Of a DNA stretch of 64,000 bases, positions 1 through 8,960 are shown in pieces. The stretch comes from Maritalea sp049801075 (GTDB taxonomy: Bacteria; Pseudomonadota; Alphaproteobacteria; Rhizobiales; Devosiaceae), in contig NZ_JBNAGG010000006.1 of the NCBI RefSeq assembly GCF_049801075.1, positions 1 to 64,000 of the forward strand. Direction: 5' to 3'. The notes below the pieces were generated by a model. It did not search any database. It saw nothing but the letters and a program-made list of their open reading frames with translations, and was not told where the DNA came from. Within the stretch, counting starts at the first letter, position 1. Each line of letters starts with the position of its first letter. Made by a program: the position numbers and the translations under genes.

Positions 1-1041
1 TTGGCGAACACCAATCTGACTGTGCGGATGGAAGGCGACTATGAAGGTGCGTTCTTGCAGTTGAAGAACGATACCAACCGGGTTGGTGATCGGTTGACCG
101 AAGTGGTTGGCCAGCTGCGCACGACATCTCGTGCCCTTAAAACAGCAACAGGCGAGATCCTTTCTGGTGCCAACGATCTTTCTGATCGTACGACCCGTCA
201 GGCCGCGACAATTGAAGAAACCTCTGCAGCCATGGAGCAATTGGCCAACACAGTGTTGGAAAATGCAAAAGAAGCTGAAGAAGCCTCAAACATTGCCGAG
301 CGGGTCCGCTCAACTGCGGAAGAAGGTGGCGATGTGATGCGTCAGGCCAATGAGGCGATGGAACGGATTACAACCTCTTCGAATAAGATCTCGAACATTA
401 TCGGCATGATTGACGATATTGCTTTCCAAACCAACTTGTTGGCCTTGAACGCCTCTGTTGAAGCGGCGCGGGCAGGTGAAGCCGGTAAAGGCTTTGCGGT
501 GGTTGCTGTTGAAGTGCGGCGTCTGGCGCAATCAGCGGCAGAAGCGTCAAACGAAGTGAAGGCTTTGATTGAGCAGTCTGTAACCGAAGTTGATGGTGGT
601 TCACAATTGGTGGCGCAAGCAGCCAAGAGCTTGGAAGCAATGCTGGAGGCAGCACGGTCTAACAACACAATCATGGTTTCGATTGCGGATAAGAGCAAAT
701 CGCAAGCGTCTGCGATTGAGCAGATCAACACTGCGGTGCGCGACATGGATGAAACCACCCAGCACAATGCGGCTTTGGTGGAAGAAACCAACGCGGCGAT
801 TGAGCAGACTGAAAACCAGGCTAATGAGCTCGACAATATTGTTGAAGTGTTTGTGACAGAAGAGGGTGGTCAATCACGGCAGCTCGCTGCTGCCGCAAGC
901 CGGCCCGCAGCCAGTGCCCCTGCTGCCAAACCACTTGGTGGCGTAAAGCAAATGCAGGCCAAGGCCATGTCTGCGGCAAAGTCCATGGTCACCCGCGGCA
1001 ACAATGCTGTCGCTGTCGATCAGGAATGGGAAGAGTTCTAA
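1..1041 (+). CDS. Methyl-accepting chemotaxis protein, C-terminal part (cut by left edge)
   Basis: The frame is open from base 1, so the first TTG is an internal Leu codon and the gene starts outside the window. The 346 visible residues cover the end of a HAMP-like unit (about 1-45) and the whole cytoplasmic methylation/signalling coiled coil. The hairpin tip with EVRRLAQSAAEASNEV lies near residues 167-182 and is the CheA/CheW contact region of MCPs. After about residue 285 comes an Ala/Pro-rich linker and a final EWEEF, which matches the CheR/CheB-tethering pentapeptide of MCPs. The signalling part is nearly identical to the next gene, with only about a dozen residue differences by eye. The ligand cannot be inferred because the sensor domain is missing. 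Confidence 0.93.
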   Translation: MANTNLTVRMEGDYEGAFLQLKNDTNRVGDRLTEVVGQLRTTSRALKTATGEILSGANDLSDRTTRQAATIEETSAAMEQLANTVLENAKEAEEASNIAERVRSTAEEGGDVMRQANEAMERITTSSNKISNIIGMIDDIAFQTNLLALNASVEAARAGEAGKGFAVVAVEVRRLAQSAAEASNEVKALIEQSVTEVDGGSQLVAQAAKSLEAMLEAARSNNTIMVSIADKSKSQASAIEQINTAVRDMDETTQHNAALVEETNAAIEQTENQANELDNIVEVFVTEEGGQSRQLAAAASRPAASAPAAKPLGGVKQMQAKAMSAAKSMVTRGNNAVAVDQEWEEF

Positions 1042-1089
1042 GAAATGTTTCACCCTGAAACACATTCTTAAATGCTTTTCGATTTAGAT

Positions 1090-1138
1090 TGAGGGGTGTT
1101 CTGGAGCCTGAAAACTCCAGTGTACCCCTTAAGTTTTG
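1090..1138 (+). terminator. Probable terminator stem-loop between MCP genes 1 and 2
   Basis: Outer arms AGGGGT (1092-1097) and ACCCCT (1124-1129) and inner arms CTGGAG (1101-1106) and CTCCAG (1115-1120) form one long hairpin. It is followed by a short T-rich stretch near 1134-1137. The U-tract is weak, and the hairpin ends just before the ribosome binding site of the next gene, so it may attenuate rather than fully stop transcription. Confidence 0.5.
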
Positions 1139-1153
1139 GAGCGCGAGTACAAA

Positions 1154-3505
1154 ATGAATTTTATTAAAGCGTTAGAACGCATGACCATTGGGTCCCGTAT
1201 CCGTTTGTTGACGATCACTGGGACAATGCTATTTGCGCTCCTTGGGGCAGGATATTTTTACGGCTACATCGTCACCAGCGATGTGAAAAAAGATGAAGCG
1301 CGCTTTGAGCAGATTGATAAGGCTGTTGAGCATATTCAAACGTCGGTTTTGAAAATTCGCACGATTGAACGCGACTTTATGAGTGAGCCATCCGACGATA
1401 AATTGGTTCAGATTGCAGCCGAAGAGCGGGTTATTCATGATGAGTTCGAAAAACTGTCTACACTTGTTACCACACCAGAAATGGTTGCACTTGTTGATAG
1501 CGTGAATGCAGGTATCGAACTCCAATCCAAACATTTTACCGAGATTCAAGCCCTTGTTGAAAAGATTGGCTACTCTGAAGATGAAGGGCTGCGTGGTAGT
1601 TTGCGTTCTGCAGTGCAAAGCGCAGAAGAAAAGGTCAATGCGGCCAATTTAGATAGTCTCACGGTCAAAATCTTGATGATGCGTCGGCATGAGAAAGATT
1701 TCATTATTCGTGGTGACGAAAAATATATTGGCCGATTGCAAGATCGCGTCACAGAGTTCGGCGGTATGCTGAGCGACAGCAATTTGTCCGCCGGGGACCA
1801 ACAACAGATTTCGGGTCTGATTGAGGGCTATAAGTCGCGCTTCGACGAGTTTGCGCAAAGCAAGGTTGAGCTGAACAATTTGACGGCGACTTTGGATGCG
1901 GATTTTGAAAGCTTGTTGCCCACAGTTGACTCATTGGCGGCAGAAGCGGAAGAAGGCGCGGCAGAAGCTGTGGCGCAATTGAATTCGGTCAATCAGCTGG
2001 TGTTGATTGTTTCCTTCTCCATTATTGGTGTTGCGACATTATTGATTTTGGGCGCAGGTCTGATCATTGGTCGTTCAATTTCCAACCCGTTGAAACGGTT
2101 GGCGGAAAATGCGGGTGAGTTGGGCGAAGGCAATTTGGATATTGACATTCACCCTGACAGCTCGAAGAGCGAAATCGGCGTGTTGACGCGTGCACTTGAG
2201 GTGTTCCACCAAAATGCGGTTCGTGTGGCGAAGCTGGGCGAAGAGGAGGCCATTCGCCAGCAAGAAGTGTTGAAACGCTCTAAAATGATGGAAGATTTGC
2301 AGTCATCTTTCCGCAGCGTGGTGGGCGCCGCTTCAGCGGGCGATTTCTCGCAACGGGTGAATGTGGAAATTCCAGATCCAGAGCTGGCCAAGCTCGGCGA
2401 CAATGTGAACGCATTGGTGGATACGGTTGACCGGGGTCTGAAAGAAACAGGCGAAGTTATGGCCGCCTTGGCGAACACCAATCTGACTGTGCGCATGGAA
2501 GGCGACTATGAAGGTGCGTTCTTGCAGTTGAAGAACGATACCAACCGGGTTGGGGATCGGTTGACCGAAGTGGTCAAGCAATTGCGCACCACATCGCGCG
2601 CTTTGAAAACTGCAACAGGCGAAATCCTTTCCGGCGCCAACGATCTCTCTGATCGTACGACCCGTCAGGCTGCAACGATTGAAGAGACCTCTGCAGCCAT
2701 GGAGCAATTGGCCAACACAGTGTTGGAAAATGCGAGAGAAGCTGAAGAAGCGTCGAGTGTGGCGGATCGCGTGCGCTCGACCGCTGAAGAAGGTGGCGAT
2801 GTGATGCGTCAGGCCAATGAGGCCATGGAGCGGATTACAAGCTCATCTAATAAGATTTCCAATATTATTGGTATGATCGACGATATTGCTTTCCAAACCA
2901 ACTTGCTCGCCCTTAACGCCTCTGTTGAAGCGGCGCGGGCGGGTGAAGCCGGTAAGGGCTTTGCGGTGGTTGCGGTTGAAGTGCGGCGCCTGGCGCAATC
3001 GGCTGCGGAAGCCTCCAATGAAGTGAAAAGCCTAATTGAACAATCGGTAACCGAGGTTGATGGCGGCTCTAAATTGGTGGCAGAAGCGGCCAAGAGTTTG
3101 GAAGCGATGCTGGAGGCAGCACGGTCTAACAACACAATCATGGTTTCGATTGCGGATAAGAGCAAATCGCAAGCGTCTGCTATTGAGCAGATCAACACTG
3201 CGGTGCGCGATATGGATGAAACCACACAGCACAATGCGGCTTTGGTGGAAGAAACCAATGCAGCGATTGAGCAGACCGAAAACCAGGCCAATGAGCTTGA
3301 TCATATTGTCGATGTGTTTGTTACCGAAGATGGCGGTCGGCCACGTCAGCCAATTGGTGTGAATGGCGAGTTGCCAGCTGAGCAGCCAAAACATGCATTT
3401 GGCAATGTTAAGGAATATCAAGAGCGTGCCAAAACAGCGGCACGGCAATTCATTTCCCGTGGCAATAATGCTGTAAAGTCGGAAGATGAATGGAGTGAAT
3501 TCTAG
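1154..3505 (+). CDS. Methyl-accepting chemotaxis protein with HBM-type sensor
   Basis: Inner-membrane chemoreceptor of 783 residues from ATG 1154, which has GGAG 12 bases upstream; an in-frame TTG at 1136 is less likely. TM1 is about residues 17-40 and TM2 about 281-305. The periplasmic part is all helical and repeats an R-x-x-E-[RK]-D-F motif (IRTIERDFM, MRRHEKDFI), typical of helical bimodular (HBM) sensors. After TM2 come a HAMP unit and further HAMP-like units (to about 490), then the signalling coiled coil and a terminal EWSEF, a likely CheR/CheB docking tail. HBM domains are known to bind small organic acids in some MCPs, but the ligand here is unknown. Confidence 0.95.
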   Translation: MNFIKALERMTIGSRIRLLTITGTMLFALLGAGYFYGYIVTSDVKKDEARFEQIDKAVEHIQTSVLKIRTIERDFMSEPSDDKLVQIAAEERVIHDEFEKLSTLVTTPEMVALVDSVNAGIELQSKHFTEIQALVEKIGYSEDEGLRGSLRSAVQSAEEKVNAANLDSLTVKILMMRRHEKDFIIRGDEKYIGRLQDRVTEFGGMLSDSNLSAGDQQQISGLIEGYKSRFDEFAQSKVELNNLTATLDADFESLLPTVDSLAAEAEEGAAEAVAQLNSVNQLVLIVSFSIIGVATLLILGAGLIIGRSISNPLKRLAENAGELGEGNLDIDIHPDSSKSEIGVLTRALEVFHQNAVRVAKLGEEEAIRQQEVLKRSKMMEDLQSSFRSVVGAASAGDFSQRVNVEIPDPELAKLGDNVNALVDTVDRGLKETGEVMAALANTNLTVRMEGDYEGAFLQLKNDTNRVGDRLTEVVKQLRTTSRALKTATGEILSGANDLSDRTTRQAATIEETSAAMEQLANTVLENAREAEEASSVADRVRSTAEEGGDVMRQANEAMERITSSSNKISNIIGMIDDIAFQTNLLALNASVEAARAGEAGKGFAVVAVEVRRLAQSAAEASNEVKSLIEQSVTEVDGGSKLVAEAAKSLEAMLEAARSNNTIMVSIADKSKSQASAIEQINTAVRDMDETTQHNAALVEETNAAIEQTENQANELDHIVDVFVTEDGGRPRQPIGVNGELPAEQPKHAFGNVKEYQERAKTAARQFISRGNNAVKSEDEWSEF

Positions 3506-3532
3506 AAATATCTATAATAGGTATTAAATTGG

Positions 3533-3558
3533 GCGGCACCTTCGGGTGCCGTTTTTTG
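3533..3558 (+). terminator. Rho-independent terminator after MCP 2
   Basis: Perfect 7-bp stem CGGCACC / GGTGCCG (3534-3540 and 3545-3551) with a TTCG tetraloop, followed by a run of six T. Confidence 0.9.
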
Positions 3559-3662
3559 TTTAAGAACTACTTTATATTAATGTTAATCATGATTTTACTT
3601 CCCATCGATAATATTCCCCGCATGAACACATGGGGAAGGTGCTCACGCACTGTAGGGTTATA

Positions 3663-5771
3663 ATGAAAAAGCGCTTTCAATTCAAAAAATTAAGCTTTGG
3701 TGGTTTTAAACTGACCACATCAATCGCGTTGCTCGTTGTCGTGAGTATTGCGGTATCTATTATGGCAGTTGCAGCTGCGATTTACATGCAAATGTCGTCT
3801 GATACCTATCGCGAAGCGCAGCGCAATCAGATGGTTGATATGTCTGTTGCCTTGTCGATTTTTGAAGTGCAATTGCCGGGGACGAACGTTATCTGGGCAG
3901 AGGATGGCACGCTCGAAGCTGTTGAAACGCGTCGTATGCCGCGCTTGCGCACCGATGATCTTGTAGATGCCGTGTCGCGGTTGACCGAAGGTGAAGTTTC
4001 GATTTTCCGTTGGAATGAAGAGGCGAGCAATTTTGAACAATTCACCACCACTTTGGCGTTGGAAGACGGAACACGTGACCATGAGCGCGTGATTGCTGAG
4101 GGGCATCCGCTTTTTGAGCAACTCAAAGCAGGCGAACGGTTTGAGGGGCAGATTGATTTATTTGGGGAGCGCTATTTCAGCGCCTATCAGCCATTCCTCA
4201 ACCAGAACAAAGAAGGCGTTGCAGGGATTTTGTTTGTGGCGACGCCAACCAAAGTGGCCAATCAGGCGGTAACATCATTGTTGCAAACAATCATGCTGGT
4301 GGCGCTTGCGACTTTGGCGGTGGCATCCATCGTCGCCGCGATTGCGGCGCGCTTCTTGATGCGACCGGTACCGCGCATTTCTGCAGCAATGACAGAAATT
4401 GCCAATGGCAATCTAGAATATGAAGTGCCCTATTTGAAGAACACAAACGAGTTGGGCGATATGGCCCGTGCCGTTGAGGTGTTCCGTTCCAATGGGGAAC
4501 GGGTCAATGAAATGACCGAGGAAGAAAAAGAAGCGTCGAAACGGCGGGCGATTGAACGTTCTGCCATGATGAGCGAATTGCAGAGTGCCTTTGGCGTGGT
4601 TGTGGACGCTGCGGCCGAGGGCGATTTTTCTCAACGTGTGAATGCTGAGTTCCCCGACGAAGAGCTCAACAGCTTGGCCCATGGGGTAAATAGCTTGGTT
4701 GAAACCGTTGATCGGGGCGTCACCGAAACGGGTGATGTGTTAGCGGCATTGGCGGGGGCAGACCTTACGCGGCGTATGGAAGGCGAATATAAGGGCGCAT
4801 TCTTACAGCTGAAAAATGACGCCAATGCAGTTGGTGAGAAACTGGGTGATGTTGTGCGTCAATTGCGAGAGACCTCGCGTGCGCTGAAACATGCCACAGG
4901 CGATATTTTGTCGGGCGCCAATGATCTTTCTGAACGGACGACCAAACAGGCGGCAGCGATCGAGGAAACCTCGGCAGCTACCGAACAGTTGGCCGACACG
5001 GTGAATGAAAACACCAAGCGGGCGAAAACGGCGCAAAATACAGCTGAGGAAGCACGGCAGGTCGCAGAACGTGGCGGCGAAGTGATGAGCGAAGCCAACC
5101 AGGCAATGGAGCGGATCACCTCATCGTCCAATAAGATTTCAAATATTATCGGCATGATTGACGATATCGCGTTCCAGACAAATCTGTTGGCACTGAACGC
5201 ATCGGTTGAAGCGGCGCGTGCCGGCGAGGCGGGCAAGGGCTTTGCAGTTGTGGCTGTTGAAGTGCGGCGCTTGGCCCAGTCTGCGGCGGAAGCCTCCAAT
5301 GAAGTGAAGGCTTTGATCGAGCAGTCTGTGACTGAAGTTGACGGCGGGTCCAAATTGGTGGCGCAAGCTTCTGAGAACCTTGAAGGCATTGTGACATCAG
5401 TGCGTGGTGTGACCAAGCTGATGAACGCAATTGCAGACGAAAGTCAGGAGCAGGCCACAGCCATCAACGAGATTTCGCAATCCATTCGCGAGATGGACGA
5501 GATGACCCAGCACAATGCGGCATTGGTGGAAGAAACCAATGCAGCGATTGATCAAACAGAGGCGCAGGCTTCTGAATTGGATCGTGTGGTGGAGCAGTTT
5601 GTCATTGAAGAAGGCCAGCAAGGCGGTCGGTTCGATGAAGTTGCGGCGGACCAGCAAATGGAAGCGATGCAGGCAGTGGAAAAGCCAGCGCTCCAAAAAG
5701 TGGCATCAAGCGGCTACGTGGCAGCAGGGGGCCAAGCATTGGCTGAAGATGCGGATTGGCAAGAGTTCTAG
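3663..5771 (+). CDS. Methyl-accepting chemotaxis protein with Cache-type sensor
   Basis: Chemoreceptor of 702 residues. ATG 3663 is preferred because TAGGG lies just upstream; the upstream ATG at 3630 has no ribosome binding site. TM1 is about residues 19-42 and TM2 about 205-232. The roughly 160-residue periplasmic region is mixed alpha/beta (for example RYFSAYQPFLNQ and GVAGILFVATP) and looks like a single Cache (Cache_3/Cache_2) sensor, unlike the helical sensors of genes 2 and 4. HAMP plus tandem HAMP-like units, the signalling coiled coil and a final DWQEF pentapeptide follow. Its signalling half is closer to gene 4 (both carry NEISQSIREMDEMTQHN) than to genes 1 and 2. The ligand is unknown. 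Confidence 0.95.
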   Translation: MKKRFQFKKLSFGGFKLTTSIALLVVVSIAVSIMAVAAAIYMQMSSDTYREAQRNQMVDMSVALSIFEVQLPGTNVIWAEDGTLEAVETRRMPRLRTDDLVDAVSRLTEGEVSIFRWNEEASNFEQFTTTLALEDGTRDHERVIAEGHPLFEQLKAGERFEGQIDLFGERYFSAYQPFLNQNKEGVAGILFVATPTKVANQAVTSLLQTIMLVALATLAVASIVAAIAARFLMRPVPRISAAMTEIANGNLEYEVPYLKNTNELGDMARAVEVFRSNGERVNEMTEEEKEASKRRAIERSAMMSELQSAFGVVVDAAAEGDFSQRVNAEFPDEELNSLAHGVNSLVETVDRGVTETGDVLAALAGADLTRRMEGEYKGAFLQLKNDANAVGEKLGDVVRQLRETSRALKHATGDILSGANDLSERTTKQAAAIEETSAATEQLADTVNENTKRAKTAQNTAEEARQVAERGGEVMSEANQAMERITSSSNKISNIIGMIDDIAFQTNLLALNASVEAARAGEAGKGFAVVAVEVRRLAQSAAEASNEVKALIEQSVTEVDGGSKLVAQASENLEGIVTSVRGVTKLMNAIADESQEQATAINEISQSIREMDEMTQHNAALVEETNAAIDQTEAQASELDRVVEQFVIEEGQQGGRFDEVAADQQMEAMQAVEKPALQKVASSGYVAAGGQALAEDADWQEF

Positions 5772-5793
5772 AACCTTGAAATATTTGTCAAAT

Positions 5794-5822
5794 AATGGGC
5801 GCCTCCGGGCGCCTATTTTTTT
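5794..5822 (+). terminator. Rho-independent terminator after MCP 3
   Basis: Stem GGCGCC / GGCGCC (5798-5803 and 5808-5813) with a TCCG loop, extended by AT pairs, then a run of seven T. Confidence 0.88.
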
Positions 5823-5893
5823 GAATTGGTTGATAACCAATTTATTACCAATTGGGGGTATCTTGTCGGCATTAAGTATCGGGGGGTATTAAA

Positions 5894-8263
5894 ATGGTTC
5901 GGTCTCTAGTGCAAAAACTGCGGTCTAAATGGCAATTCAAATTGCCCTCTGTACGGTCAACCAAAATTTCCACACGTATTGTGTTCAGCACAGCATTGAG
6001 TGCCATCACCATTGGGTTGATTGGCTTGATGTTTTATGTTTCCGAACAACAAAAAGCGTCGACTATTTTGGAAGAGCGCCATTTCACGCAAGCCCAAAAT
6101 ACAGCGCAGATTTTTGGGCTGGATGTATTGCAGGTGCGGCGCTTTCAAAAAGACTACATTTCCCTCGATAGCGAAGAAAATGCCAAATTGACTCGCGATC
6201 AAATTGCTGCGGCGCAAAATCGGTTGACCGAGTTGCGCACCGCGCTGGATCAAGAAGAAATTGCGGGCAGCTTCACAGTGGTGCAGGATGCGCTCACCAG
6301 CTATGCCAGCCTTTTCGAATTGATGGTTGAAACCGCTGCCGAGATTTCAATCAATCAGGAAGAAAGTTTTATCAATAGTTTCCGCGAAACCGCGAAAATT
6401 GTTGAGAAGGATGTGGGCAGCCTGAAGAGCGACAGCACAGACTTGGCCTTTTCAGAGATGCGCAATTACGAACGCGAATTTTTGCTGTTCGGCGGCGCAC
6501 GCAACATTATGGGCGTTGATAAGCAAATCAAGCGGGTTACGCGCGAGGCGGGAAAAGCGGGTGCGGAGCCAAACTTCCAGTTTGAGATCGCTGACAAGCT
6601 TGAAAAATATAATGTGGCATTTGACGAATATGCCGGATCGAAAGAACGGTTCAACGCGCTCAGTGAGGAAATGGACGGGCTCTACGACACAATAGCTGTT
6701 GAGCTTGAAAACATCATCATGTTTGCCATGGGCAAGGGCCAAGAAGCACGTACAACCTTGGCATCCATGACGGAGCAAACCAAGATCTTTATGTTCAGCA
6801 CAATTGGTATCGCTTTTGTTGCGATTTCCATTTTGGGCTTCATTATTGGGCGCTCTATCACCACACCAGTGAACCGGATTACCGGTGTGATGGGCAAAAT
6901 TGCCAAAGGTGAGTATGACGCTGAGGTGCCATTCACCCAGCGCCGGAATGAGTTGGGTGAAATGGCGCGCGCGGTTGAAGTGTTCCGCAATAATGGCTTG
7001 CGGGTCAATGAAATGACCGAGGAAGAAAAAGAGGCGTCCAAGCAGCGGGCTATTGAGCGCGCTACGATGATGAGCGAACTGCAAGGCGCCTTTGGCGAGG
7101 TTGTTGATGCTGCCATTGATGGCGATTTCAGCAAACGGGTTGAAGCGGAATTTCCGGACGAAGAATTGAACCGACTTGCCCATGGCGTGAATAGCCTTGT
7201 GGATACGGTTGATCGCGGGTTGCAGGAAACAGGTGCTGTATTGTCTGCAATGGCAAACACAGATTTGAGCCGTCGGGTTGAAGGTGATTTCCGTGGGTCA
7301 TTCCTGCAATTGAAAAATGATACCAATGCAGTGGGCGAGAAATTGAGCCAAGTGATTGGTCAATTGCGCTCAACGTCACGCGGGCTCAAAAGTGCAACTG
7401 GCGAAATTTTGTCTGGCGCAAACGATCTTTCTGAACGCACCACCAAACAAGCGGCTGCGATTGAAGAAACATCTGCCGCCACCGAACAATTGGCCAACAC
7501 GGTAAAAGACAATACTGAGCGGGCGCAGCAGGCGCGCGGTTCGGCTCAAGAAGCACGACAAGTTGCCGAACGCGGTGGCGAAGTTATGCTTTCCGCCAAT
7601 GAAGCGATGGCGCGGATTACAGCTTCTTCCAACAGGATCTCCGACATTATCGGGATGATTGACGATATTGCCTTCCAAACCAACTTGCTGGCTTTGAACG
7701 CTTCGGTTGAGGCAGCACGGGCAGGCGAAGCAGGTAAGGGTTTTGCTGTTGTGGCCGTTGAGGTTCGGCGTTTGGCGCAGTCTGCAGCGGAAGCCTCCAA
7801 TGAAGTGAAAACGCTGATTGAACAATCGGTCACTGAAGTGGATGGCGGTTCGAAATTGGTGGCGCAGGCATCTGAGAGCCTTGAGGGCATTGTGAGCTCT
7901 GTGCGAGGCATGACTGGCCTTATGGATGAGATTGCCAGCCAAAGCCAGGAACAGTCTTCAGCCATCAATGAGATTTCGCAATCTATCCGCGAGATGGACG
8001 AGATGACCCAGCACAATGCGGCGCTGGTTGAAGAAACCAATGCGGCCATTGACCAAACCGAAGCGCAAGCTTCTGAGCTGGACAAAATTGTTGATCAGTT
8101 TGTGATCGATCAAGCGGACATGGATGTGTCTTTCGACGAACAAGTTGCAGACCGGGCCATGCTGGCTGCGCAACCAAATGCAGCCCCGCAAAATGCGGCA
8201 AATGCGTATTTGAGTGATGGCGCTGCTGCGGTTCAGCAAGATCCAGATTGGCAAGAGTTCTAA
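5894..8263 (+). CDS. Methyl-accepting chemotaxis protein with helical (HBM-like) sensor
   Basis: Chemoreceptor of 789 residues from ATG 5894, preceded by a G-rich ribosome binding site. TM1 is about residues 29-49 and TM2 about 297-319. The periplasmic domain is helical and carries VRRFQKDYI and MRNYEREFLLFG, the paired R-x-x-[EQ]-[KR]-[DE]-[FY] motif seen in HBM sensors and in gene 2. It is followed by HAMP, tandem HAMP-like units, the MCP signalling coiled coil and a terminal DWQEF docking tail. The signalling half is most similar to gene 3. It is the last of four consecutive MCP genes, each with its own hairpin terminator or spacer, so they are probably separate transcription units. Confidence 0.95.
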   Translation: MVRSLVQKLRSKWQFKLPSVRSTKISTRIVFSTALSAITIGLIGLMFYVSEQQKASTILEERHFTQAQNTAQIFGLDVLQVRRFQKDYISLDSEENAKLTRDQIAAAQNRLTELRTALDQEEIAGSFTVVQDALTSYASLFELMVETAAEISINQEESFINSFRETAKIVEKDVGSLKSDSTDLAFSEMRNYEREFLLFGGARNIMGVDKQIKRVTREAGKAGAEPNFQFEIADKLEKYNVAFDEYAGSKERFNALSEEMDGLYDTIAVELENIIMFAMGKGQEARTTLASMTEQTKIFMFSTIGIAFVAISILGFIIGRSITTPVNRITGVMGKIAKGEYDAEVPFTQRRNELGEMARAVEVFRNNGLRVNEMTEEEKEASKQRAIERATMMSELQGAFGEVVDAAIDGDFSKRVEAEFPDEELNRLAHGVNSLVDTVDRGLQETGAVLSAMANTDLSRRVEGDFRGSFLQLKNDTNAVGEKLSQVIGQLRSTSRGLKSATGEILSGANDLSERTTKQAAAIEETSAATEQLANTVKDNTERAQQARGSAQEARQVAERGGEVMLSANEAMARITASSNRISDIIGMIDDIAFQTNLLALNASVEAARAGEAGKGFAVVAVEVRRLAQSAAEASNEVKTLIEQSVTEVDGGSKLVAQASESLEGIVSSVRGMTGLMDEIASQSQEQSSAINEISQSIREMDEMTQHNAALVEETNAAIDQTEAQASELDKIVDQFVIDQADMDVSFDEQVADRAMLAAQPNAAPQNAANAYLSDGAAAVQQDPDWQEF

Positions 8264-8295
8264 GTTTAACTCAATTTATAATTATAAATCGAAAT

Positions 8296-8345
8296 AGTGC
8301 CGCCTCTATATTTATCCAATTGGGTAAAAGAGGCGGCATTTTTGC
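8296..8345 (+). terminator. Rho-independent terminator after MCP 4
   Basis: Long hairpin: outer arms TGCCGCCTCT (8298-8307) and AGAGGCGGCA (8329-8338), continued by an inner TTTATCC/GGGTAAA pairing, then TTTTT. Confidence 0.9.
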
Positions 8346-8512
8346 GCATTGTTGCAATGTGTAAGGGTATTCGCGCACATCCATTATGAAATTCAAGAAA
8401 AGTACAACTTTTTTTGATGCTGTAGCTTTTCACATGAGTTGCTTTGTTGTATTTGTCCCGAGCGAGGGAGCTTTGGGAGAAGCTGGATCGACTTGATCCA
8501 AAGGGTAGTATT

Positions 8513-8878
8513 TTGAGCAAAAAAATTGGCTTGGTTGCACATGATAAGAAAAAACAAGACCTTACGGTCTGGTGCAGTCAATCGAAGGATAAACTGGCTC
8601 AATATAAATTGTTTGCCACCGGCACCACCGGCAAGGCAATTATAGACGCCACCGCCTTGTCGGTTACGCTTTTGAAAAGCGGGCCTTTAGGTGGTGATGC
8701 CCAATTGGGCGCCATGATTGTTGAGGGCGAACTCGACGGTCTGGTTTTTTTCATTGATCCCCTCACTGCTATGCCGCACGATGTTGACGTGAAAGCGTTG
8801 ATCCGTTTGGCCACATTGTATGATGTGCCATTCGCCTGCAATAAATCGACGGCAGATGCAGTTTTGACATTGTTCTAA
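8513..8878 (+). CDS. mgsA: Methylglyoxal synthase
   Basis: Cytoplasmic enzyme converting dihydroxyacetone phosphate to methylglyoxal and phosphate. The TTG at 8513 is chosen as start: it gives MSKKIGLVAHD, the usual family N-terminus, and AAGGG lies just upstream. No ATG is available in frame near the start. The 121 residues match short-form MgsA. Expected active-site residues are present: D11 (VAHD), the GTTG phosphate loop (37-40), catalytic D62 in SGPLGGDAQ, D82, H89 and D92 in DPLTAMPHDVD (equivalent to E. coli D20, D71, D91, H98, D101). It sits alone between the MCP array and the liv operon. A glyoxalase II gene (34411-35184) for detoxification lies elsewhere in the window. Confidence 0.93.
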   Translation: MSKKIGLVAHDKKKQDLTVWCSQSKDKLAQYKLFATGTTGKAIIDATALSVTLLKSGPLGGDAQLGAMIVEGELDGLVFFIDPLTAMPHDVDVKALIRLATLYDVPFACNKSTADAVLTLF

Positions 8879-8960
8879 TTGCTAAACTCGACGCAGTTGA
8901 CCGGACTGTGAAGAGGTGAGCATTTAGACAAAATAAACTCCGACAAGAGGGGAATACGGG

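Noticed and set aside
342..836. Long antisense open frame inside MCP gene 1, with matching ones at 2809-3291, 4859-5416 and 7546-8085
   Set aside because: They recur at the same place in all four MCP genes because the signalling domain and its codon bias are conserved; no ribosome binding site and no independent protein character.
1..1041. MCP gene 1 as a truncated pseudogene
   Set aside because: The frame is open through base 1 and is fully intact to a normal C-terminal pentapeptide; the missing N-terminus is explained by the window edge.
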